From: Actinomycetospora succinea
GTDB lineage: Bacteria; Actinomycetota; Actinomycetes; Mycobacteriales; Pseudonocardiaceae
Direction: 5' to 3'
Assembly: GCF_004363095.1 (NCBI RefSeq)
Contig: NZ_SNYO01000010.1
Coordinates: 165,008 to 229,007 of the forward strand
DNA length: 64,000 nucleotides
The notes below the pieces were generated by a model, which saw only the letters and a list, made by a program, of their open reading frames with translations, was not told the DNA's origin and searched no databases. The position numbers and the translations under genes were made by a program. Positions within the stretch are counted from its first letter, which is position 1, and every line of letters begins with the position of its first letter. Shown here piece after piece: positions 25,538-33,084 of the stretch.

Positions 25538-26325
25538 ATCCCCCGCCGCGCGCCCATGTCCAGGGCGAGGGTCGACCCGGTCAGCGCCGACGCCTCGGGG
25601 TCGAGCAGGGTCGCGACGGCCCAGCCGACCTGGTGCGGCGTGACCATCGCGCCCAGCGGCGACTCGGCCCGGCGCTCGGCGAGCACGTCGGCGACCTCGA
25701 TCCCCCGCTTCTCCGCCTGCGCGGACGACAGCCGGCGCAGGCGGTCGGTGTCGGCGGGGCCCGGGGCGACGAGGTGCGCGGTGATCCCCCGGGACCCGTA
25801 GGCGTCGGCGAGCTGGCGCACGAGGTTGGCCAGGGCGGCATTGGTGACGCCCGCGCCCGGCACGTGCGGCGACGGCTCGGCGCCGTAGTGCCCGCCGAGT
25901 GCGACGATCCGCGATCCGTCGGCCAGCCACGGGTCGGCGGCCCGCACGAGGCGCAGCAGGCCCCCCACCTTCAGCGCGACCGCCGCCCCGAGCGCCGCGG
26001 GCTCGACGACGTCGAGGCCGCCGAGGGCGGGCAGCCCGGCGGCCTGCACGACCATGCGGACCGGCGTGGCGCGGGCCCGCAGCGCCTCGGCGATCACCTC
26101 GCCCGCGCCGTCGTCGCCGATGTCCGCCGCGCACGCCCCGACGCCCTCGTCGTCGGCCGACAGCGCCGCGAGCGCCTCGGTCGAGCGCGCGACGGCGAGC
26201 ACCGGCAGCCCGCGCAAGCGCAGCCGGTGCACGATCGCCCCGCCGAGGGCCCCGGTGGCGCCGACGACGACGGCCAGGGGAGACGGAGCGGAGCGGAGGT
26301 CGACCGTCGAGGGTGGCTCGGTCAT
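25534..26325 (-). CDS. SDR-family oxidoreductase lacking the catalytic Tyr/Lys
   Basis: A 263-aa Rossmann protein with VVVGATGALGGAI (cofactor loop), VVQAAGLPALGG and the C-terminal GSTLALDMGARRG typical of classical short-chain dehydrogenases. In the active-site helix, where YxxxK is expected before the Ala-Ala-Leu motif, the sequence reads AGVTNAALANLV: Tyr and Lys are replaced by Ala and Asn. So it is probably not a normal dehydrogenase. The ATG at 26325 is the first Met near the fold; its first 20 residues include repeat-derived sequence. Stop overlaps the hydrolase gene. Confidence 0.8.
   Translation of the reverse strand: MTEPPSTVDLRSAPSPLAVVVGATGALGGAIVHRLRLRGLPVLAVARSTEALAALSADDEGVGACAADIGDDGAGEVIAEALRARATPVRMVVQAAGLPALGGLDVVEPAALGAAVALKVGGLLRLVRAADPWLADGSRIVALGGHYGAEPSPHVPGAGVTNAALANLVRQLADAYGSRGITAHLVAPGPADTDRLRRLSSAQAEKRGIEVADVLAERRAESPLGAMVTPHQVGWAVATLLDPEASALTGSTLALDMGARRGI
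26277..26309 (-). repeat. Dispersed repeat copy near the SDR start
   Basis: On the minus strand the segment reads GGTCGACCTCCGCTCCGCTC followed by CGTCTCC, a variant of the element at 41204 and 42875. It encodes residues around DLRSAPSPL of the SDR protein. Confidence 0.5.
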
Positions 26326-26470
26326 GCTCCGTGACCCTAGGGAGATCCGGGAGGCGTACCCACGCCCCCGTTCGGCGGCGGGCAACGTTCGCGGGGGCGG
26401 AACGTGTTGCTTGCATCACAGACCCGCGGGGATGAACGGTGATCCAGCGCTCATCGACGAGGAGGATCAG

Positions 26471-28249
26471 ATGGCCAACGTGGTGCCGGTGGACGAGTTC
26501 GCCACGGGCGAGTGGTACCCGGGGTTCAAGCCGGAGCACTTCGAGTCGCCGTACATCGTCGACGCCGCCAGCCCGTTCAAGCCCGGCGACGAGCAGGGCT
26601 TCTGGTTCCTGGACTTCCACTGGTCGCGCGGGCTCACGCCCCTGGCGGCGACCCTGTGGAGCTCCGACGGCTACTGCTGGGGCACCCAGCACGCCGCCGA
26701 GGCGCTGCCGCTCCCGCCCGGGCGCGGCATCACCGCGCGCTTCGCCGGGACCCACCTCTACGGCTGCGCCCTGCCCGAGACCGACCCCCGCGAGATCGGC
26801 GCCCGCGCCAACCGGATCGGCACCAACCTCCCGCACTTCCTGGCGAACTACCGCTCCATCTGGGAGGCCGGCCGCGACGAGCTCGAGGCCACCTGGCAGT
26901 ACTTCCGCGGCGTGGACTTCACGGGCACCCCGGACCTCACCGAGCTGCTGACGCAGGGCCGGCGCTACCACAAGCGCTCGATGGAGATCCACTTCGGCGT
27001 CATGTACCCGATGCTCGCCAACTTCCTCGGCTTCTACGGCGCCTGCGCCGACATGGGGATCAACCCGGCCGAGATCGGCAAGTTCCTCCAGGGCGAGGAC
27101 ACCAAGATCATGGAGACCGACCGCGAGCTCTACCGGCTCGCCCTCAAGGCCCGCCAGGTCGGCCTCGAGCCGGTCTTCGAGGAGAACGAGCCCCTCGCGC
27201 TGCGCGAGGCCCTCGGCCGCCACGGCGGCGCGGCGTCGGTGTGGCTGACCGAGTTCGACGACTTCCTGCAGGTCTATGGCTGGCGCGCCGAGGCGACCTG
27301 CGACGTCGGCGTCCCCAGCTGGATCGAGGACAACACGATCCCGCTCGGCCTGGTCAAGACGTTCCTCAAGCGCGACGACGCCCACGACTTCGAGGCCGCC
27401 GCGCGCAACGCGCTCGCCGAGCGCGACGAGGCGATCGACAACGCGCGGTCGGGCCTGACCAGGGAGGAGCAGGCGGTCTTCGACGCCGGCCTCGCCTCCA
27501 ACCAGGCGGCGAACTTCCCCTGGTGGCAGGACGACCACAACTACTACATCGACCTCAAGGTCATGCTCCCGCTGCGCTGGGGGTGCCAGGAGCTGGCGCG
27601 GCGCGAGAACGCGGACAACAAGGACGACATGCTCTACCTGTTCTGGCCGGAGCTCCAGGACGTCGCGAGCGGGCGCCGCCCGTACGCGGGCGAGCTCAAG
27701 AGCCTCGTCGCCGAGCGCCGCCAGTACTTCGACCACTGGTTCGCCAAGCGGGGCGAGATGCCCAAGGTGCTCGGGACGATCCCCGAGGCCGTCGAGGACC
27801 CGGTGCTCATCGAGATCTTCGGGCTCAACCCGTCGGCGATCAAGGCCGTGCAGAACCCGGACGCCGCGAAGCAGACGGTGATGTCCGGCGTCGCGGCCGC
27901 CAAGGGCACCGCGCGCGGCATCGCCCGCGTGCTCCAGTCGTCCGACGAGCTGCACCGCCTCGAGCCCGGCTCGATCCTCGTCTGCGAGTCGACCTCGCCG
28001 AACTGGACGCCCGCCTTCGGCAAGATCGCTGGCGCCGTCTGCGACGGGGGCGGCATGCTGTCCCACGCGGCGATCGTCGGTCGCGAGTACGGCGTCCCGA
28101 CGGTCACCGCGGTCGGCGTCGCGACGCTGTCGATCTCCGACGGCGACGAGATCGAGGTCGACGGCACCACCGGCACCGTCACGATCCTCACGAAGGCCAC
28201 CACCACCGCGGACACCGCCGCCGAGACCCCTGCGGGTGTCGCCGGGTGA
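26471..28249 (+). CDS. PEP-utilising mobile-domain protein, phenylphosphate synthase alpha-like (second copy)
   Basis: A 592-aa paralogue of the BMC-operon protein at 11004. The C-terminal swivel domain has GGGMLSHAAIVGREYGVPTV with the phospho-accepting His; the preceding 500 residues are the substrate part and again lack a PEP-binding barrel. GAGGAGG lies about 5 nt before the ATG. It is followed by the matching ATP-binding gene. Known relatives (PpsA, CreH/I) phosphorylate phenol or 4-cresol. Unlike the BMC copy, the order here is swivel subunit first, and a Thr/Ala-rich tail follows the swivel domain. Confidence 0.8.
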   Translation: MANVVPVDEFATGEWYPGFKPEHFESPYIVDAASPFKPGDEQGFWFLDFHWSRGLTPLAATLWSSDGYCWGTQHAAEALPLPPGRGITARFAGTHLYGCALPETDPREIGARANRIGTNLPHFLANYRSIWEAGRDELEATWQYFRGVDFTGTPDLTELLTQGRRYHKRSMEIHFGVMYPMLANFLGFYGACADMGINPAEIGKFLQGEDTKIMETDRELYRLALKARQVGLEPVFEENEPLALREALGRHGGAASVWLTEFDDFLQVYGWRAEATCDVGVPSWIEDNTIPLGLVKTFLKRDDAHDFEAAARNALAERDEAIDNARSGLTREEQAVFDAGLASNQAANFPWWQDDHNYYIDLKVMLPLRWGCQELARRENADNKDDMLYLFWPELQDVASGRRPYAGELKSLVAERRQYFDHWFAKRGEMPKVLGTIPEAVEDPVLIEIFGLNPSAIKAVQNPDAAKQTVMSGVAAAKGTARGIARVLQSSDELHRLEPGSILVCESTSPNWTPAFGKIAGAVCDGGGMLSHAAIVGREYGVPTVTAVGVATLSISDGDEIEVDGTTGTVTILTKATTTADTAAETPAGVAG

Positions 28250-28269
28250 CCGCCGCCCCGGAGGTAGTC

Positions 28270-29388
28270 ATGGACCCGGCCCCCACCACCACACCCACCA
28301 CCGGCCACAGCTGCGACGCCGTCGTCTGGATCGACGAGGTCGACCCGCAGCGGGCCATCGCGGCCGGCGGCTCCAAGATGGGGCGGCTCGCCGAGCTGCT
28401 GGCCTCCGGCGTGGAGGTCCCGCAGGGCTTCGCGGTCACCGTCGACGCCTACGCCCGGCACTGCCGCGAGTCGGGCCTCGACGAGCGCATCGACGCGGTG
28501 ATCGGGCGGCTGGGCTCCTCGCCGAGCGAGGCCGAGGTCGAGGCGGCGTCCGCCGAGATCCGGGCGATGTTCACGGCGACGCCCGTCGGCGAGCACCTCA
28601 CCGCCCGGCTCACCGAGGCCTACGAGGAGCTGTGCCTGCGCGCCGTCGACGTCAACGTCCCCGTCGCGGTGCGCTCGTCGGCCACCGGGGAGGACGCCGC
28701 CGACGCGTCGTTCGCGGGCATCTTCGACACCTACCTCGGGGTGTCGGGGATCGAGCGGGTCCTCGACGCCGTCCGCAACTGCTGGGGCTCGCTGTTCACC
28801 GCCCGCGCGCTGGCCTACCGCCTGCGCAAGGGCATCAGCCACCACGCGATGCCGATCGCCGTCGGCGTCATCGAGCTGATCCACGCCCGCGCGTCGGGGG
28901 TGGCGTTCTCGGTCCACCCGGTCACCGGCAAGGCCGACCGGATCGTCGTCGAGACCAGCTGGGGCTGGGGCGAGGCGATCGTCCAGGGCCTCGTCGACCC
29001 CGACCACGTCGAGATCGGCAAGGCCGACGGCCGCGTGCTCAAGTACGACGTCGCGCACAAGCGGGTCGTCTCGGCGTTCGACTTCGCGGTCGGCGCCGTC
29101 ACCGAGATCGACATGCCGGCCAAGCTCGCCGACCGGAAGGTGCTCGACGACGAGCAGGTCGGCGCGATCGCGTCGGCGGTGCGCGCCATCGAGGAGCACT
29201 ACGGCCACCCGGTGGACGTCGAGTGGGTCATCAGCCGCCACCGGCGCGCGGGCGACCCGGTCTGCATCGTGCAGACCCGCCCCGTGACGGTGACCGCGTC
29301 GCCGGAGGAGGCCGCGCCGGCCGCCTACGACCCGGTGGCCCTGGCCCAGAAGTACCTGTTCTCCGGCAAGCCGATCCCGGGACGGTAG
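28270..29388 (+). CDS. PEP-synthase-type ATP-binding protein, phenylphosphate synthase beta-like (second copy)
   Basis: A 372-aa ATP-grasp domain: GGSKMGRLAELLASGVEVPQ, PVAVRSSATGEDAADASFAG and CIVQTRPVTVT mark the PPDK/PEP-synthase N-terminal fold. It should charge the His of the partner at 26471 with phosphate from ATP. A GTG at 28246 (GTGA overlap) is possible, but the ATG at 28270 has GGAGG 6 nt upstream and is preferred. The C-terminal tail ends LAQKYLFSGKPIPGR and lacks the Ala/Leu amphipathic stretch of the BMC copy, and no repeat insertion is present in the central loop. Confidence 0.8.
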   Translation: MDPAPTTTPTTGHSCDAVVWIDEVDPQRAIAAGGSKMGRLAELLASGVEVPQGFAVTVDAYARHCRESGLDERIDAVIGRLGSSPSEAEVEAASAEIRAMFTATPVGEHLTARLTEAYEELCLRAVDVNVPVAVRSSATGEDAADASFAGIFDTYLGVSGIERVLDAVRNCWGSLFTARALAYRLRKGISHHAMPIAVGVIELIHARASGVAFSVHPVTGKADRIVVETSWGWGEAIVQGLVDPDHVEIGKADGRVLKYDVAHKRVVSAFDFAVGAVTEIDMPAKLADRKVLDDEQVGAIASAVRAIEEHYGHPVDVEWVISRHRRAGDPVCIVQTRPVTVTASPEEAAPAAYDPVALAQKYLFSGKPIPGR

Positions 29389-29406
29389 GGCCCGCGGTCT
29401 CGTGGG

Positions 29407-29434
29407 GGTCCGGGTCGCCGCGGCGACCCGGACC
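29407..29434. terminator. Perfect 28-bp palindrome between convergent genes
   Basis: GGTCCGGGTCGCCG (29407-29420) is followed directly by its reverse complement (29421-29434). It lies between the stop of the PpsB-like gene (29388) and the stop of the convergent TPR gene (29437). The TCCGGGTCGCC core recurs in the palindrome at 31633. Confidence 0.6.
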
Positions 29435-29436
29435 GC

Positions 29437-30280
29437 TCACGCGCCGGCGCGGACGATGCCGTCGGAGCCGGCGATCCAGGCGGGGCCGTCGCGCGTCACG
29501 TCCTCGGCCCCCTCGTCGTCGCCGTCGTGCCCGGACGTCTCGTCGGTGTCGTCGGCACCGCCCTCCGGCTCCCGCGGCGCGGGGACGACGGGCGCGACGA
29601 GGGCCTCGTCCGCGAGCCGCTGGTAGACCCGCCCCAGGTCGATCAGGCCGGCGGCGAGGGCCCGTTCGTCGTCGTCGCGCTCGAGGTACCCGACGGCCTC
29701 GGTGAGGCTCGTCGCCGCCTCCGCCGTGCGTCCCAGCAGGACCTGCATCCGCCCCGCCGCTCGCAGCAGGCGCCCGCACTGGCCGGGGTGGGCGGTGGCG
29801 TCGACCAGCGAGAGCGCCCACTCGAACGCCTCCTGGGCCTGCCGGTAGGCGCCGACCGCCCCGTGGTCCCCGAGGCGTTCGTAGAGCATCCCCAGACGGT
29901 GCGCCCGGTCGGCACGGGCGACCCGGTCGAGGTCGATCCCGGGCGGGACGGCCGAGCAGTTCGGCGGCCTCGTCGGCCACCTCGTGGGCCTCGTCGATCC
30001 CGCCGGCGTCGATCAGGCACGTGGCCAGCGCGGACAGGGTGATCTGCAGGTCGTCGGGCGCGGACCCGATCCGCTTCGAGCGCGCCGAGCGCCGGTAGAG
30101 GTCGGCGGCCTCGCTGATCCGCCCGGTGGACTCGTAGACCTGGGCGATGTCGTGGAGCACGACGCCGTAGGTCGCCGGCTGCTCGTCGGGGTCGGTGAGG
30201 TCGCGCGCCCGCTCGAACGCCGCGAGCGCCTGGTCGAGGTAGAACTCGGGCGAGGCCGGGTCGGGCCGGTCGTTCGTCAC
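29437..30280 (-). pseudogene. TPR-repeat protein gene with an apparent frameshift
   Basis: Reading from a GTG at 30280 (GGAGG just upstream), about 110 codons give helical TPR-like repeats (YLDQALAAFERARDL, YGVVLHDIAQVYESTGRISE). Near 29938-29955, in a G/C run, the frame breaks; one base must be skipped to continue in the frame that reads IDLDRVARADRAHRLGMLYE and then further TPR helices to an acidic tail ending at 29437. Both halves have the same character, so this was one protein of about 280 aa. It is either a true pseudogene or a single-base sequencing error. Two separate genes, the second from the ATG at 29889, is the alternative. Confidence 0.6.
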
Positions 30281-30428
30281 GGGGGCCTCCTGCGGGGCGG
30301 CGCGGGCTCCCACCGCAGCGTAGTCGCGGATCTCGACGCCGTGTGAGCTGTGCCACCGGCCCCCTGCCGGCGGGTACGGGCACCGTCGCCGGGGGAACAC
30401 GCCGTCGGCGACCGGACGGAGGACCACC

Positions 30429-31643
30429 ATCAGCTCGTCGACCGGGACCACCCCCACCGCTGCGCGCCGCGGCCTGCGGGGCCCCACCGCCGCCGGCGTC
30501 ATCGCCCTCGCGTTCCTCGTGACGATGCTCGGCGCGACGATGCCGACGCCGCTCTACCCGATCTACGAACGGCAGATCGGCTTCGGCGGTGTCATGGTCA
30601 CCGTGATCTTCGCGGCGTACGCCGTCGGCGTGACGCTGGCGCTCGTGCTGTTCGGGCGGCTGTCCGACCAGGTCGGGCGACGCGCGGTGCTGCTGCCGGG
30701 CCTCGCGCTCGCGGCGGTGTCGAGCGCGGTCTTCCTCGTCCCGGACAGCATCACGGCGCTCTTCGTCGGCCGGGTGCTCTCCGGGCTCTCGGCCGGGATC
30801 TTCACCGGCACCGCCACGGCCGCGATCGTGGACCTGGCGCCGGAGGGCCGCCACCAGCGCTACAGCCTGCTCGCCGCGGCGGTGAACATGTTGGGCCTCG
30901 GTCTGGGCCCCGTCCTCGCGGGCGCGCTCGCCGAGTTCGCGCCGGCGCCGCTGTCCCTGTCCTACGTCGTGCACATCGTGCTGGTCCTCGTCGTCGGCGT
31001 CGCCCTGTACGCCGTCGCCGAGCCGATCGCCGTCCCCGAGGGACCGGTCCGCTGGCGCCCACAGCGGATCGCGGTCCCACCCGAGGTCCGCGGCGTGTTC
31101 GTCCGGGCCGCCGTCGCCGGGTTCGCGGGGTTCGCGGTGCTCGGCCTGTTCACCGGCGTCTCGCCGGCCTTCCTGACGCAGGTCCTCCACATCGGAGACC
31201 ACTTCGTCGGCGGGCTCGTCGTCTTCACGCTCTTCGGGGCCTCGACGGTCGGCCAGCTGGCGTCCGCCCGGTTCACCGAGCGGTCCGCGCTGCTCGTCGG
31301 CTGCGCGGCCCTCGTGGTCGGGGTGGTGCTCGTCGGCGCCGCCATCGGACTCGCCTCGCTCGCCGTCCTCGTCACGGGCGCGGTGATCGCCGGCCTCGGG
31401 CAGGGCATGAGCTTCCGGGCGGGGCTCGCCGCGGTGAGCGCGGGCAGCCCGCCGGCGAAGCGCAGCGAGGTCGCGTCGAGCTTCTTCCTCGTCCTCTACG
31501 TCGGCATCTCGCTGCCGGTGATCGGCGAGGGCGTCGCGTCGGCGGCGTTCGGGCTGGTGACCTCCGGCATGGTGTTCGCCGGCGCCGTCGCGGTGCTGGG
31601 CATCGTCGCCTTCGTCAGCCTGATGGCTTCGCCACGTGAGTGA
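30429..31643 (+). CDS. MFS transporter with a probable ATC start codon
   Basis: A 404-aa, 12-segment major-facilitator protein; TM1 is AAGVIALAFLVTMLGATMPT, and LFGRLSDQVGRRAVLLPG is the A-like cytoplasmic loop between TM2 and TM3. No ATG/GTG/TTG occurs in frame early enough: the GTG at 30519 would remove most of TM1. An ATC at 30429 has GGAGG 6 nt upstream and gives a normal N-terminus, so either this is a rare ATC start or the base was miscalled. A drug- or sugar-type efflux role is likely; substrate unknown. The stop codon lies inside the palindrome at 31633. Confidence 0.75.
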   Translation: MSSSTGTTPTAARRGLRGPTAAGVIALAFLVTMLGATMPTPLYPIYERQIGFGGVMVTVIFAAYAVGVTLALVLFGRLSDQVGRRAVLLPGLALAAVSSAVFLVPDSITALFVGRVLSGLSAGIFTGTATAAIVDLAPEGRHQRYSLLAAAVNMLGLGLGPVLAGALAEFAPAPLSLSYVVHIVLVLVVGVALYAVAEPIAVPEGPVRWRPQRIAVPPEVRGVFVRAAVAGFAGFAVLGLFTGVSPAFLTQVLHIGDHFVGGLVVFTLFGASTVGQLASARFTERSALLVGCAALVVGVVLVGAAIGLASLAVLVTGAVIAGLGQGMSFRAGLAAVSAGSPPAKRSEVASSFFLVLYVGISLPVIGEGVASAAFGLVTSGMVFAGAVAVLGIVAFVSLMASPRE

Positions 31644-31678
31644 TCCGGGTCGCCCTGGCGACCCGGATCACTCACGTG
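31633..31678. terminator. Perfect 22-bp-arm palindrome containing both convergent stop codons
   Basis: The left arm (31633-31654) and right arm (31657-31678) are exact complements around CT. The TGA of the MFS gene (31641-31643) and the stop of the convergent IclR gene (31672-31674) both lie inside the arms. The TCCGGGTCGCC core is shared with the palindrome at 29407. Likely a bidirectional terminator. Confidence 0.65.
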
Positions 31679-32442
31679 CGCAGCATCAGCCGGCGGCTGA
31701 TGACGTCGGCGGTGTCGGTGACGAGCGCGGTGTAGCGGCGCATCGTGGCCGCGCCCGCCCGGGTCACGGGGACGGCGACGCTGACGGCCGCGACCGGCTC
31801 CCGCTCGCCGTCGCGGATCAGCGCCCCCACCGACACGACGCCGAGCCGGCTCTCCTCGCGGTTGTCGGCCCACCCGCGGTCGGCGATCTCGCGCAGGCGC
31901 CGGCGCAGCGTCACCGGGTCGGTGATCGAGTGGGGCGTGGGGCGCTCCGGGGTCCACGCGGCGAGCCGGGCGTCGAGCTCGTCGGGCGCCAGGGCCGCGA
32001 GCAGGACCTTGCCGGTGCTCGTCGTCGTGGCCGGCAGCCGCGTGCCGACGCGGGCGAAGATGCGGACCGTGTGCGGGCTCTCCAGGCGCTCGACGTACAC
32101 CGAGTCCATCCCGTCGAGCACCGCGAGCTGCACGGTCTCCCCCGTCGCGTGACGCAGCCCGGCCATCGCCGGCATCGCCGCCTCGTGCAGCCCGACGTGC
32201 GGGGCGACGCTGGCCCCGAGCTCGTGCACGGCCAGGCCGAGCCGGTAGGTCCCGCCGGGCCCGCGCTCGAGCAGGCGCTCGTCGGCGAGCGTCGCGAGCA
32301 GCCGGTGCACCGTGCTCGTCCCCAGCCCGAGGCGGCGGGCGAGCTCGGCGACCCCTAGCTCGCGGTCGACGACCGAGAACTCCTTGAGCAGCCGCGCGGC
32401 GTTGCGCACCGAGTTCAGCTCCCAGCTCGGCCGGTCCGCCAC
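31672..32442 (-). CDS. IclR-family transcriptional regulator
   Basis: A 256-aa IclR protein: winged helix (SVRNAARLLKEFSVV, VAELARRLGLGTSTVHRLLATL) and effector domain (DGMDSVYVERLESPHTVRIF, TSTGKVLLAALAP, and RLGVVSVGALIRD). It resembles the IclR at 42028 more than the others in the window. The GTG at 32442 is 11 nt before the CMD-family stop region on the same strand, so the unit MFS, CMD protein, IclR (34407 to 31672) may be one operon. The effector is unknown; aromatic acids are typical for the family. Confidence 0.88.
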   Translation of the reverse strand: MADRPSWELNSVRNAARLLKEFSVVDRELGVAELARRLGLGTSTVHRLLATLADERLLERGPGGTYRLGLAVHELGASVAPHVGLHEAAMPAMAGLRHATGETVQLAVLDGMDSVYVERLESPHTVRIFARVGTRLPATTTSTGKVLLAALAPDELDARLAAWTPERPTPHSITDPVTLRRRLREIADRGWADNREESRLGVVSVGALIRDGEREPVAAVSVAVPVTRAGAATMRRYTALVTDTADVISRRLMLRT

Positions 32443-32453
32443 GGGAGGTGAAC

Positions 32454-33071
32454 CTAGTCCGGGATCTCGGGCGCGGGGATCTCGAAGGCGTTGAGCAGCG
32501 CCGAGGTCGCGAGGTACATGCCGACGAGGTGGGTCATGTCGAGCACGCCGTCGCGGCCGAACGCCTCCTCGGCCGCCGCGTAGGTCTCCGGCGTGACGCG
32601 GTGGGTGCGCACGAGCTCGTCGGCGAACCGGTGCGCGGCGAGCTCGTCGGGCGAGAAGCCGTCGGTGGACCCGTTGCGCAGGCCGGCGATCACCGTCTCG
32701 GACAGGCCGACGGTCCGGGCCACGGCGACGTGCGCGTAGATCTCGTAGTCGGCCTGCCAGGCGACGCCGACGGTGAGGATGACGACCTCGCGGACGGTCT
32801 TCGACAGCGACGAGCCGCGCTGGTCGGTCTGGACCCACTGGTTGAAGGCCCGCCCCGGTGCCGGGCGCAGGGCGAAGGCGTTGAAGGGCCCGATCAGGCC
32901 GCCCGCGTCGTCGGTCGGCGCGAAGCCGGAGCGCTCGGCCCAGCGCCCGGAGCGCCCGACGATCTCGTCGCGGGCGGCGCGCTGGTCGTCGTCGAGGTCG
33001 AGCGACTCGTTGCGCGGGAGGCGCCCGCCCCAGTCGCGGTCGTCGGCGCCGGGGTGCACGGAGATCGTCAC
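32454..33071 (-). CDS. Carboxymuconolactone decarboxylase (CMD/AhpD-like) family protein
   Basis: A 205-aa all-helical CMD-fold protein: REVVILTVGVAWQADYEIYAH and FADELVRTHRVTPETYAAAE are the conserved CMD core, but the CxxC of AhpD peroxidases is absent, so it is of the decarboxylase/unknown group. Aromatic-catabolism relatives act on gamma-carboxymuconolactone. The GTG at 33071 is 10 nt after the MFS stop; no Shine-Dalgarno is seen, and a TAGCGT box made partly by that stop codon sits 7 nt upstream. Confidence 0.82.
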   Translation of the reverse strand: MTISVHPGADDRDWGGRLPRNESLDLDDDQRAARDEIVGRSGRWAERSGFAPTDDAGGLIGPFNAFALRPAPGRAFNQWVQTDQRGSSLSKTVREVVILTVGVAWQADYEIYAHVAVARTVGLSETVIAGLRNGSTDGFSPDELAAHRFADELVRTHRVTPETYAAAEEAFGRDGVLDMTHLVGMYLATSALLNAFEIPAPEIPD

Positions 33072-33084
33072 CCGGCGGACGCTA
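33072..33084 (-). promoter_or_regulatory. Possible leaderless promoter of the CMD gene, overlapping the upstream stop
   Basis: TAGCGT (minus strand, 33084-33079) plus 7 nt precedes the GTG at 33071. The TAG is also the stop codon of the MFS gene, so the match could be chance; the absence of an SD for the CMD gene argues for it. Confidence 0.35.

Noticed and set aside
26471..29388. Classical PEP synthase split by a stop
   Set aside because: The order is reversed relative to PEP synthase and the PEP-binding TIM barrel is absent; it fits a two-subunit aryl kinase-like enzyme instead.
30519..31643. GTG at 30519 as start of the MFS gene
   Set aside because: It would remove most of the first transmembrane helix and has no ribosome site.
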